Shown here piece after piece: positions 46,730 to 56,429 of a stretch of 64,000 bases of DNA. The stretch covers positions 434,001 to 498,000 of the forward strand of contig JAHDVF020001512.1 in NCBI GenBank assembly GCA_022606425.2. The letters are read 5' to 3'. The DNA comes from Lepidostoma basale. Lineage: Eukaryota > Arthropoda > Insecta > Trichoptera > Lepidostomatidae. Every line of letters begins with the position of its first letter. Position 1 is the stretch's first letter. Made by a program: the position numbers and the translations under genes. Below the pieces are notes generated by a model. The model was given only the letters and a program-made list of their open reading frames with translations, did not search any database and was not told the origin of the DNA.

Positions 46730-46890
46730 GATAAGTACAGGGCGACCGCAACTACGGTGGAAGGATGACCTGAACCGACACGTTGACATAATCTGGATGT
46801 AGTCTGGACAAGACGGAGTGGCGTTGAAGCGAACGGAGGAGGCACGTGTCCTGAAGTGGATGGGAATAGGCGAACAAGAAGAATGGCTTA
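46730..46890 (+). mobile_element. LN6 LINE, C-terminal end
   Basis: Encodes GRPQLRWKDDLNRHVDIIWM, a stop, then SGQDGVALKRTEEARVLKWM and GIGEQEEW. Sister of 21680. Confidence 0.7.
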
Positions 46891-47202
46891 ATTCACATAT
46901 ACTTTTGTTTATTTTTTTATTATTTTTAAATTTTTTAAATATTTATTTGTTTATGACAATATAATATACTCAGTGTTGAGCCTTAATGTAAAACTATGCT
47001 TTTAGCATTTTCAAAAGAGTTTTAATTTACATATGCTCTTTCGTTTTTTATTTTTTTTAATTTACAAATGTTTTATCTAACTACAGCATTATTAAAATTT
47101 GAAAATCCAACAGTAACGTGATATATCCAGAATTGTGAAGATAAAAATATGACTATTTGAAAATGCGAATATCTAAATATATAATTATAATAATTTGGAT
47201 GA

Positions 47203-47250
47203 TTTACAAAGCGCCATTATTATGAATTAACCATCTCAAGGGCGCTATTA
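47203..47250 (-). mobile_element. LN5 LINE 3' tail
   Basis: Contains atttacaaagcgccattatt and ccatctcaagggcgct. Confidence 0.55.
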
Positions 47251-47279
47251 TCGTATGTATCAAACTATAATTAACAACG

Positions 47280-47400
47280 AATCAATGCAGATTTAATGGT
47301 GTAGAAAATATACATTAACCTTGTGAATTGACGAAGATGATGGAAGAAAACATGGCACATTGAGACAATCAAATATTTATAATGTACGAGTACATAACAC
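47280..47400 (+). mobile_element. LN1 LINE, strongly decayed fragment
   Basis: Contains tggtgtagaaaatatacatt, gatggaagaaaacatggcac and gagacaatcaaatattta, matching the RKTWHDQINQI-coding region. Confidence 0.5.
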
Positions 47401-47569
47401 AATAAATTATATGGATTTGGATACTATAAAATATGTCTCTAATGGAATAAGTAATGCTCTTCAAAAATATATTATAAAACGCCCATACATACGGTCAGCC
47501 CCATGAAAATAGTTGATTTTTATTATTTGTTCAAATACGAGATTTTTTTAATGTACTCGGAATTTTGGT

Positions 47570-47720
47570 CGTCTAGTTAGTGTGAAAGGGCACACTGTGC
47601 GCCGTGTAGTACAAATTGATTGTCCCGCTACGTGCCCCCGCCGTGCGTCAGTGGATAACGTCGTAAGGTTGCTCGCTGCTCACTCCCTGTCCTACACGTT
47701 GAGGTATCAAGAAGGAATTG
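47570..47720. other. GC-richer unique intronic island
   Basis: Non-repetitive; gctacgtgcccccgccgtgc near 47627. Confidence 0.3.
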
Positions 47721-47844
47721 GCCCGTGGCCAAGTATTTTCATGTGCTAATATTTTTTCATCGAGGGTGGAATTTTATATATTTTTAGTCATTCCTTATTT
47801 TTTTAAATGGTTCTTAAATTTGGAATGAATTTTATAACTAGTTT

Positions 47845-48165
47845 AACTTCTTCTTCTTCTGGTGCCGTGTCAGCCCCCCCCCCCCCAACGTTGGCGATCA
47901 CTGCAGCAAAAGCATCTTTGTCCTGCGCCGCTTAAAACAGGTTCTCAACTATGCTCATTCCTGTCCACTTATTTGGCAGCCAGGACATCTGCCTTCAGTT
48001 AACTGCCCAATGTCTCTCTATTTTGCACATGATTATCATCCGAAGGAGGTGGTATCTTTCTCCACTTACCACATTAGCCAAATATGATACCTTTCTAACC
48101 TTCATACTCGACAACAGCTATTGGCTCCGGCTCTCTGTAGTACGTCTAGTATTACACACGGAATA
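47845..48165 (-). mobile_element. LN2 LINE, C-terminal end
   Basis: On the minus strand the order is a decayed copy of the 7817 element: ATTTGGCTAATGTGGTAAGT, AAGATACCACCTCCTTCGGA, ATCGCCAACGTTGGGGGGGG, then a GAAGAAGAAG tail. Contains a poly-C run at about 47876-47886. Confidence 0.75.
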
Positions 48166-48172
48166 TTTTCTA

Positions 48173-48247
48173 CAGCGCCCTTGAGATGATTAATTCTTAA
48201 AAACGGTACTTCATGAATCATATTTTTTATTATTGTTATTATTATAT
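48173..48247 (+). mobile_element. LN5 LINE 3' tail
   Basis: Contains agcgcccttgagatgattaa and aaaaacggtacttca, then a TTA-rich microsatellite. Confidence 0.65.
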
Positions 48248-48469
48248 GGAGTGACAAAAAAATCGAGGAAAACATGAAATAATCTCATCCGCGATCACAT
48301 CTAAAATATTCTGAATAAAATTTAATATAATTGATATTTTCCACCATTCAAAGTCCATATTTTACCTTTTAGTACCAGATTTCAGTTTGGCCAAAGCTTT
48401 CATGGATTGAAACGTGGCTAATGCCCCAAAATATGTGAACTGTTTAATTGAAACACTGTTATAATATGA

Positions 48470-48856
48470 TTAATTGTATCTCAATTGAGACGAAGATGTA
48501 AATTATTTGGAAACAGAATATGGTAGTCGAGGCGTTTACAGGACTTATGACCTGTCATTGGTTGGGTTAAGCGATCACTTTATGTTTAACAACATTCACC
48601 ATTCCGCCCTTCTTACGACACCACGTCTGACAAATTTTTGGAACTTGTATATAGGTATGTTAATATTTTTTAATAACTTCACTGTTGGTAGGTCCATCTA
48701 CACTAGCGCCAACTATTAAGATAATTTGTAAGCATTAAGCAAAAATCTTTATTAATGCAATGTGAAAGGCTTTTACGCAATTATCACTTTGCTAGATAAC
48801 GCCTGGAGTTAAACTCCAATTTTTATGCTATTAACTTGTACCAGTTTTTTATAGAA
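48470..48856 (-). repeat. IR1 interspersed repeat, near full-length
   Basis: Contains attgtatctcaattgagacg, caggacttatgacctgtcat, cactagcgccaactattaag and gtgaaaggctttta, then aaactccaatttttatgc. It abuts the palindromic element at 48858. Confidence 0.8.
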
Positions 48857-48857
48857 T

Positions 48858-49008
48858 TTGTTTTTTTGTATACAAATTCTTGTAGACAAATACTGGATTT
48901 TTATCCGCAATGGGTAAAAATCCAGTATTTGTCTTGTCACCCATTGTGTACCCGCAATGGGTAAAAATCCAGTATTTGTCTACAACTATTTGTATACAAA
49001 AAAACAAA
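48858..49008. mobile_element. Palindromic MITE with three copies of an internal motif
   Basis: Terminal arms ttttgtatacaaat / atttgtatacaaaa extend inward as ttgtagacaaatactggatt over about 45 bp. The centre carries another inverted copy of aaaaatccagtatttgtc and two cgcaatgggtaaaaatcc copies. A solo arm is at 10866. Confidence 0.8.
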
Positions 49009-49019
49009 TACTGTTATAA

Positions 49020-49180
49020 TAATATCACAATTGATTTAATTTCTACGAAATTGTCGCGACAGCTGTTTCGCTAACCAATGCTAGCATTATCAGGTGTTAC
49101 AATCAACTGTGATATAAAACAGTTAATAATGTTAAATCATCGAAGTATTTTCGCCAAAACAATGGATTATCCAAAATGAG
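49020..49180 (-). mobile_element. FB2 element, diverged
   Basis: Contains atttctacgaaattgtcgcg and acagctgtttcgctaacc, then gcattatcaggtgttacaat. The right arm without core ends at aaacaatggattatcc. Confidence 0.75.
49058..49093 (-). ncRNA. Hammerhead-like RNA core (FB2, diverged stem)
   Basis: Minus strand: CTGATAA, T, stem GCTAGC with loop ATTG and GTTAGC, GAAAC, AGCT, GTC. Compared with 32740-32775 the stem has two compensating pair changes (U-A to C-G, C-G to U-A) while GAAAC-AGCT-GTC is unchanged. Confidence 0.35.
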
Positions 49181-49216
49181 TGTATGATTTATGCCAAAGA
49201 TCATACGTAACTATTG

Positions 49217-49294
49217 GGATGTGCGATATTATGTATGGTGATTTACCCCATAGATTCTATGGGGGCAAATCTTTATACATAATATCGCACATCC
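49217..49294. repeat. Long perfect hairpin of 78 nt
   Basis: The outer 20 bp (ggatgtgcgatattatgtat and its complement) are perfect. The inner part (gattta, ccccatag) continues pairing with few mismatches to a very small loop. Could be a tiny fold-back element or a microRNA-like precursor. No second copy noticed. Confidence 0.7.
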
Positions 49295-49299
49295 GAGAT

Positions 49300-49490
49300 A
49301 CACTCCCGGCTTTCGCCAATCGGCACCCTCTAGAGCCGTCTTGAATTTATCATTTCCGTATTCACCCCCCGTCACCACCCCCCTGTGCAGGCGGACATTT
49401 TGATCTCGCCCGTTTATTTTTCACGTTTTATCCAATTCACATTCATTTCCTCTCCGATTTTCATCTGCCGAACAGGAATTTGTTCACAAC
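49300..49490. other. GC-richer unique intronic island
   Basis: Non-repetitive; follows the hairpin. Confidence 0.3.
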
Positions 49491-49789
49491 TGCTGCATTC
49501 GGGTTTGAATTAAATTTGTTTCCGCGTTAGGTATTGAATCTCCATAGAAAATATACTCAATGTCAAAATAGTGAGTAACAACCATGAAATCTGTTTTATT
49601 TGATTTCGACTTCATAAAATGCTTTCTTCGTTTTGCTTATTGAAGAAGTGATTTTTTTCTCACATGCTTGGCGTAGTTGCGACCTTATTCTATTTCTTGT
49701 TATGTTTACGTCGTTATTACGATGTAGACTGCGAGATCAGGAAGATTCAGGAGTCAAAACTAAATAAAAAAATAAATGCTTTATATTTT

Positions 49790-49985
49790 TATTTAGAAAA
49801 AAATCTAACGCCAAGGTTTTAAACCAATGGTGTTAAAATTTATTACACTGTCTCCAGTGTGAGCAGAAAAAGAAGCTCATTATTATGAAAATGGAACTGA
49901 GTCATGGCCAGGATTGAACCCAGGTCCCCTGGATCCGTGGCCAAGCGTTCTGTTCCCTAGATCACTACCTTGATTTTTACATTGA
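49790..49985 (-). mobile_element. tRNA-derived SINE (SINE-2)
   Basis: Reading the minus strand, A-box-like tagtgatctaggg (49955-49967) and B box ggttcaatcc (49911-49920) are spaced as in tRNA promoters. A body with aatgagcttctttttctgc follows. A diverged second copy is at 56195. Confidence 0.7.
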
Positions 49986-49989
49986 TAAT

Positions 49990-50230
49990 TAGTTTTCTTC
50001 TTCTTCTTATTGTAGATCTTGCAATCTGTTTATGCAGGATATCAACTTTCTTCCTGTGATGAAGATCTCTCCATCTCTTTGGTGGTCGTCCTGGTGGTCG
50101 ACGGCCCTCTTGTGTTTCGTCCTCTCGATGTGGTCCGTCCAGAATCGTTTTCTCTGCCTTTTCCATCTCACTATATCATATTTTTTAGCAGGATCTACGA
50201 TTTTCTTCATCAGGTCCTATCTCTAAGGGT
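49990..50230 (-). mobile_element. LN3 LINE, C-terminal end
   Basis: The minus strand encodes, in two frames, DIVRWKRQRKRFWTDHIER, DQDDHQRDGE-like and GRRPPGRPPKRWRDLHHRK, then a gaagaagaag tail: the LN3 WxxHVxR...PPGRPPKRWxD pattern. Confidence 0.7.
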
Positions 50231-50349
50231 TCGCCCCACGATAGGTCGTAATAATTAGTGATATTTAAAATTTGTAGATCGAAACTTATTCATTTTCGAC
50301 TTCCGAATTATCTTCATTCGGCCTTTTTTTATGTGTATTTAAATTTTTT

Positions 50350-50770
50350 CATTACTTAACTAACTAACTAACTAACTAACCATCACGCCGTCTCCCCGGA
50401 GGGGTAGGCAGAAAGAATGGAACGCCACACTGTTCTGTCCTGACATACTTCTCTCGCTTCCTCTACATTCATACATCTTGTCATGCACGCACGTCGATTT
50501 CTCCGACTCCTCACGTGTCCGACATTTAATATTTGATTGATTTGATCGTGCCACGTTTTCCTCGGCCTTCCTCTATTTCTAGCTCTGTTCACGCCGTTCA
50601 CATATACCTTCTTTACCATTCTGTCTTCACTCATTCTTTCCATGTGTCCAAACCATCTTAATGACCCTTTCCTTATTTTGTTCATAACACTTTCATTCGC
50701 ACCACATTCACTTCTTATACTTGCATTTGTCACTCTATCATATACAGATTTGCCACACATTCGTCTTCAT
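50350..50770 (-). mobile_element. LN1 LINE, best preserved C-terminal end
   Basis: An open minus-strand frame of 125 codons encodes CGKSVYDRVTNASIRSECGA, RKGSLRWFGHMERMSEDRMV, NRGRPRKTWHDQINQILNVG, RRNRRACMTRCMNVEEAREV and WRSILSAYPSGETA, then a stop. It is followed by the tail tggttagttagttagttagt (TTAG units). A young-looking copy used as family reference. Confidence 0.85.
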
Positions 50771-51204
50771 CTCATTCATTACTTCGTTACTTTAAATATA
50801 AATAATTTTTAATTTTGTATTATTTTTTTACTTCCATAAAATATGATTAGTTAAGTTAATAGACCAATTATTTTTGCGAATAAAAATTATCCTCGAACTT
50901 TCTCACCTTTGGTTAAAACTAAATAAGAGAAAAGTAATAATAGCGCCTCTTGAGGACCGGTGAGAATTTCAGATTGTTTGCTTGTGCAAAACTGAAAAGA
51001 GCCCCCTGGGACGGCTTGCGCTGGGTCCTTCCAGTAGTAAAAAGAGTCCCAAAAGTTAGCTAAAAAAATATTGCTTAATAGGAAGAATACGTGTCGTATT
51101 CATAATCAAAAACTCTTCTTCGGATCAGTTGCTAAGCGTTCTTTCTAGGATAAGTTTTTATCGGATCTTTTAGCGTTAGCTGTATGATGGCAAAGAAACT
51201 TTAG

Positions 51205-51490
51205 TGAGATACTTCTTCTTCTTCCTTGCTGTATACCTATGTGATCTGTTCTACAGAGGGTTGCTTTTCCTGTGAGGTGGATTCCCAACTATCTTTCCAT
51301 ATTTTAGGAGGTCTTCTACGAGGATGAATCCCGTGAGGTTGATTATGTAGTACATTATAAGGGAGTCTGGTGGTGTCCATTCTTTGGACATGGCCGTACC
51401 AGTCCCTCCTCTGTCTACTCCATCTTATAATATCGCCAGCCTCGCATATCTCTCTTATTCTGGTGTTCCTCACGCGATCCATGATCTCAG
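51205..51490 (-). mobile_element. LN3 LINE, C-terminal end
   Basis: The minus ORF encodes MDRVRNTRIREICEAGDIIR, WSRQRRDWYGHVQRMDTTRL and HPRRRPPKIWKDSWESTSQE, then a gaagaagaag tail. Confidence 0.8.
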
Positions 51491-51499
51491 TGAAATATC

Positions 51500-51780
51500 G
51501 TAGTATTATTTCATATTAAAACCCCTTGATAGGATGTCATTTTAATCCAAGAGAAATAGGTTGCCGTAATTTTTTTTTACTGGTTTCATGAACATCATCT
51601 GGTGAACTACCTACTTAGATAGCAAATGTTATAAGATTATTTATTTAAACTAAGTTTTAAATATCGGGTAGTTTTAACTTATGTAGGTATACATATTAAT
51701 GAAAATTTAATTCGTTTTTTTAACGTGTACAACAGGTCGTTTGGACTCAATTACTGTATACAATTTGTTTTTTAAGCTGA
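51500..51780. other. AT-rich intron sequence, nothing recognised
   Basis: No family match. Confidence 0.35.
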
Positions 51781-51784
51781 TATA

Positions 51785-51965
51785 TTAATTCTCGTGACAT
51801 CTGGACAGGTAGCTAATCTATCGCCATTTTATTGTCACGAGAATTTCACACCAGACCAAAAAAGTGTGAGAATCACACTGTCATCGCCGGGAATCGAACC
51901 CGGAACCTTCGGTATGGCAGTCAGAGCTCATACCACTTTGCCACGAAGTTCGTCATGTTGGTGTC
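51785..51965 (-). mobile_element. tRNA-derived SINE (SINE-1)
   Basis: Minus-strand A box tggcaaagtggt and perfect B box in gttccgggttcgattcccgg. About 85 percent similar by eye to 20422-20590 across the tRNA-like head. Ends in the attctcgtgacatctgg / tgtcacgagaat hairpin. Confidence 0.8.
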
Positions 51966-52139
51966 TTACCCTGAAAATATTGAATTGTTTTGGTTTTATG
52001 TATTCTTAAGTAACAACGTTTAAACTCGATTTATCACTAGTACAGCGTTAAAAATAACATTGTTTATTCAATAAATGCATTAAAATAATCTATATTTACC
52101 TTCACGTTGTGCTGTTAAGTGTTACAGTAAAGACATATC

Positions 52140-52400
52140 ACTAAATGACGTCACGCAAGGAAATTTTACTACGTGATAAGTTCAATGCGGCCATTTCGCT
52201 CCGAGGGTCACGTGCGCTATTGTGAGAATTTTCACGGTCGTATGATAAGACGTGGCGGGGCTAGTGCGAGTATGCTAAATGCACAATCGCCTTATAAAAA
52301 GTACGGAATAATACGATTAGCGACCATGGCGACCGCGCCCGGGGCGAGGGGGAGGGGGGTAGGGATCGTCAAACGTCATTCTTTGGGCTATATATAATAA
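52140..52400. other. GC-richer unique intronic island
   Basis: Contains a CACGTG E-box (near 52209) and an octamer-like atgctaaat (near 52272). The 74-codon plus ORF has no domain. Candidate regulatory element. Confidence 0.4.
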
Positions 52401-52689
52401 TACAATAGGCAATCATTGAAGGTTTTGCACGAATCAGAAGTTACGCTATCGATAATGTGTTATGGATCATATTATAATGGTGTACGCTGATTCCGGAGCT
52501 ATTGTAGAACTGTAGTAATTTGCTTTAAATATGTATTGTGCTCATCAATTTGAATTTAAACTATGTGTGTTCTATGAAAAGGACGACTCAATACACGCAT
52601 TTATGTTTTATCTATACATTATCATTATCTACACTAGACTTAGTTAGCTTTCCGTGGCTCTATCTCACAGATTTTTTCTTGTATAGGTA

Positions 52690-52925
52690 AGCTGGAAAAT
52701 GTTTTTTCATAATATTTTTTTACACTTTTTACAAACAAGTTTCGCGTCACAGACGCCCTTCCTCAGTGTAGAAATGTGAAGCTAAAATTTAATAAAAATT
52801 AAAATTTCTAACCGAGGATGGGCGTCAGTGGCCCGAAACATGTTTGTGAAAAAAGTGTTATAAAAATACAATATTTTCAAAAAAATATTCAAATGTGAAT
52901 CCACTACACAAAGCGAAGGCGAATA
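52690..52925. mobile_element. FB6 fold-back element, complete
   Basis: Left arm ttacactttttacaaacaag and right arm catgtttgtgaaaaaagtgt flank a centre rich in aaatttta. Cores at 52734-52766 (minus) and 52812-52844 (plus). The outer right end gtgaatccactacacaaagc recurs near 22505 and 34427. Confidence 0.8.
52734..52766 (-). ncRNA. Hammerhead-like RNA core (FB6)
   Basis: Minus strand: CTGAGGA, A, stem containing GCGTC with loop TGT and GACGC, GAAAC, TT, GTT. The outer bases TACA and TGTA pair perfectly as stem I. In 34089-34114 the same stem is TACA/TGTG. All invariant hammerhead bases are present except for the extra base(s) before stem II. Confidence 0.4.
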
Positions 52926-53227
52926 TATAAATTTAAAATGATAGCTTGTTTTGGAAGATAATAATAACACATAATAATCCTTTGATTCGAATCTGGAAAT
53001 GTCAAATCAGGGAGACCAATTAAAAGATTTCGGAGATTCACATTTTTAATATCGAATAAGAAATGTTACATAAGAACTTTCTTTCTTCTTGACATCGGAC
53101 CGTTCATCTTGTGCTCCTTTTCGATATTCCAAATTGAAGTTTGATTTACTTTGTTTTATATATGTTTTTTTGAACAGGGTGAACGCTATAATAATATTAT
53201 AGTTTTCTTATGATATATGATTTTTTT

Positions 53228-53405
53228 AATTGAGTTAACTAACTAATTAACTAATCATCACGCCATCTCCCCGAAGAGGTGGGCAGAAAGAATGAACTGA
53301 CACACTTTTCTCTCCTGGCATACTTCTCATATATCATTCATACATCGTATCATGCACGCATGTTCATTTCTCTGACTCCTCACGTAGCCGACATTAAATT
53401 ATTTT
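53228..53405 (-). mobile_element. LN1 LINE, decayed 3' end
   Basis: Contains taactaactaattaactaat (TTAG-type tail), catcacgccatctccccgaa, tacatcgtatcatgcacgca and ctctgactcctcacgt. Confidence 0.7.
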
Positions 53406-53559
53406 TTTAGAATTAGTTAACAAATAATGTTTTATTTGACCAATATTGCATTTTTAAACTTGATCACCTCATTACGCAAGGAAGCGTTGAAATAGTTCTA
53501 ATCATAAGAGGTTTTATTATTATATATTATTATTAATGATACCGGTAAATTATATCTTA

Positions 53560-53960
53560 CCGCAGTCCCACGATGGGCCTAGAGTGTGTACAAGCGAAGC
53601 TGATAATCTGCCCTAGAGCGCCACCCAATTGAAGGAAACAGTCAGTCCGATGTGTCATTGAAGTGTATTGAAGAGAGAGGTTAAAGTAGAATTAACCGTT
53701 GATCGGTGGTTTCGTATTCGACAATCCCCTGAGCCGCTCGCGGGGGTCTGCCCGCCCGGCGGTCTCGCCGGCATTATCCCCCAGAGCGCCGCCGGTACGC
53801 GATTATTCCTCTGAACTGGAAAGCCCGCGCCGTCGGATAATCCTTTGGATATTGAAATGTAGAGAGACGGAGTATTTGACAAGAGTTTCCCGGTATCCCA
53901 ATCAATATGAGCCCCGACCTATATGCCCAGCGAATGGGGACTGGAGGGTATGTGCAACAA
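53560..53960. other. GC-richer unique intronic island
   Basis: Non-repetitive; tctgcccgcccggcggtctc near 53745. ORFs of 75-100 codons on both strands have no domains. Confidence 0.35.
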
Positions 53961-54027
53961 AATACGTAATTAAAAAAAGTCTTTCGGGATATATTTTTTA
54001 ATCTTCTCATCTCGTAGCCGTTAAAGA

Positions 54028-54395
54028 TGTGCTCTATATAACTAACTAACTAAGTCTCTCCGAAGGGGTAGGCAGAAAGAATGGACTGCCACGCTTTTCT
54101 TTCCTGACATATTTCTCTCGCTTCCTCAACATTCATACATCGTGTCATGCACGCGCGTCGATTTCTCTGACTCCTCACATGGCCGACATTCAATATTTGA
54201 TTTATTTGATCGTGCCATGTTTTCCTCGGTCTTCCTCTATTTCTGGTTCCATTTACATCGTTCACATATATTTTTTTTACCATTCTTTCTTCATTCATTC
54301 TTTCCATATGTCCAAACCATTATAATGATCCTTTCGTTGTTTTGTTCATAACACCATCATTCGCACCGCATTCTCTACATAATATAATATCAATT
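54028..54395 (-). mobile_element. LN1 LINE, C-terminal end
   Basis: The minus ORF encodes MERMNEERMVKKIYVNDVNG, RNRGRPRKTWHDQINQILNV and RACMTRCMNVEEAREICQER, ending SAYPFGET. The tail is ttagttagttata. Close to the 50350 copy. Confidence 0.85.
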
Positions 54396-54639
54396 TGCTT
54401 TTTTTAATGTTCTATCCATGGCTTCGATCCTAGACTCGACCCGGCTAGATTTCATTCTATCCAATCCAAAACATCAAAAGCATGTAACCTGACTAGTGAG
54501 AACTAACCCATAGAGTGTTGGAGGAGCTGATTCGTTTGAAGAAATACTAGTCCAAGTCAAGAAGGCAGCTGCAATCTCTGGTGCCCATTAAGAGTACGAC
54601 GATGATATTATGTAAATCATGCGTAACACTAATAATAAC

Positions 54640-54965
54640 ATATGTCATTGAAGAAAAGGCAAAAAGTCAGTACCAAATAAATTTTGAAGACACTGAGGAT
54701 GCTAGAGGACAAGACACTAGGAGATCGCGTGGCTAATACAATTGGAGTTGACAGCGAAGAAGGCACTGGTATGGTCATGTTCAAAGAATGTACACCACCA
54801 GACTTCCCTATACTGCACTACATAATCAGCCGCACGGGACTCGTCCTCGTGGAAGACCTTCTAAAAGATGGAAGGACAGCTTGAAATCTATCTGTCCTTC
54901 CGGAGGAGCAACCCTCTGAAGAATAGACTGTATAGGTTTATAGCAATGAACAAGAAGAAGTAATG
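54640..54965 (+). mobile_element. LN3 LINE, C-terminal end
   Basis: Frame-broken reading: LKTLRMLEDKTLGDRVANT, RMYTTRLPYTALHNQPHGTR-like, RGRPSKRWKDSLKSI-like, then a aagaagaagtaatg tail. Confidence 0.7.
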
Positions 54966-55014
54966 TATCCCTAGTTTTCGAAAAATTTCAATAACATTGC
55001 AAGAGAAATGTGCG

Positions 55015-55300
55015 TATCACAAATCTTCTTCTTATTCTTAGTGTAGGCCTAGTGGTCTGTTTCTTAAGAGGAATTGGCCCCCTGCGAAGTCGACTCCCAG
55101 CTGTCAATCCATCTCTTTGGTGGTCTGCCCGGGGTCGTCTATCACGGGGCTGGCCGTGTAACACAATGAAGGGGAGTCTGGAAGGACCCATTCTCCTCAC
55201 GTGTGCATACCAGTATCTTCTCCTTTGCCTTCCCCACCTAACGGCATCGTCGACCTATATCTCCCTTATCCTTTCTTACAGTGTCTTATGAAGATTTGTG
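55015..55300 (-). mobile_element. LN3 LINE, C-terminal end
   Basis: Minus-strand MRRMGPSRLPFIVLHGQPRD, frame-broken GRPPKRWIDSWESTS-like and KKQTTRPTLRIRR, then a gaagaagattt tail. Similar to the 40781-41000 part of the longest copy. Confidence 0.75.
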
Positions 55301-55489
55301 ATATATATCACAAATCTTAATAAAGTGAAATTCTTTGGTAACACGATGTTAGCAGATTAACATCATCGTATATGACTGCTACACAGAATCTCGTTCCGAG
55401 ATGTTCCATCAGTTTTAGACTTTACCTACCAAATACATACTTGCTTAAATAATAATAAAAAAATGTAAAGAAAACATAATAGGTGTTAA

Positions 55490-55560
55490 TAAAACGAAAT
55501 CGTTTCCGTCAACTTCATTTATAACATCATCAGGCTGTTTGTTTATTGTTTTAATTAAAA
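55490..55560 (-). mobile_element. Possible further fold-back fragment
   Basis: Contains aatcgtttccgtcaacttca and ataacatcatcaggctgttt. On the minus strand this reads CTGATGA, T, ..., GGAAAC, GA, TTT, a weak version of the shared core without a clear stem II. Confidence 0.3.
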
Positions 55561-55589
55561 AAGTAATTTAGTTTATTGTCAGTTTCCCT

Positions 55590-55700
55590 GGTGTTGTGCA
55601 TCCCCTGCACCGAGCACACGGCACCGTATACCGCCCGGGAGAGTTTTCTCGGAGTGGCTCGTCCTTTAAATCTCCTCTAAATTTCCTCTTAACGCGAATC
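55590..55700. other. GC-richer unique intronic island
   Basis: Non-repetitive; ctgcaccgagcacacggcac near 55605. Confidence 0.3.
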
Positions 55701-56194
55701 TCGCCAACGCAACGCCCAAAGAATAAAAAAACATATAAACCCTTTGTATATTACATCCGCGTTCTCGGAATATTTTAAAATTATAAATACATAATGCCAA
55801 ATCCCGGAAAGTTTTATATATTTTTTAACCGTTTGTATTCCTCGGAAGGGTGGATTTTCTTTCAACGATAAACTTTGCTTTTATCGTTATTACATATTTA
55901 ATTTTTTTTTCTTTGAATGAGATTTGTTAGCCACTTTGTAGGATAGTTAAATTAATGACTTTTAAAAAACGTTTTATCAGAAAATGTTTTAACTTCTTTT
56001 TGTGAAATATAAAAATATATGATTATATTTAAAAAATACTTTTACTATCTAACTCTTTAGTTAATGTCGAACAATCAATCCTAACCTTCGCTAAACTAAA
56101 TAGTTTGTCTGTTTTGATTATTTAATAATAGTTTTATCAGACTTTTCACAAAAGTGGTAGGATTATAAGTAAGAGATTCACGATTTCTTGAAAT

Positions 56195-56420
56195 TAGTAT
56201 TTAAGAGAGTTTGCAACCAATGTGTATCTTTAAATACCAACACCATTTGGACCAATGGTATTAAAAATTTACTATACAATCTGGAATACGATCAGAAAAT
56301 AACTCATTATTATGAAGAAGAAGGTGGGTCGCGTCAAAGGTTGAACCGAAGTCCCCGTAATCAGGAGTCAAGCGTTTTGTATCGTAGATACCACCATTCG
56401 GTTACCAATAACAATCACTC
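56195..56420 (-). mobile_element. SINE-2, diverged copy
   Basis: Contains aaccaatgtgtatctttaaa and aataactcattattatgaag. The minus-strand B-box-like ggttcaacc (56338-56346) and an A-box-like tggtatctacgatac match the order of 49790-49985. Confidence 0.55.
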
Positions 56421-56429
56421 GCATTTTTT

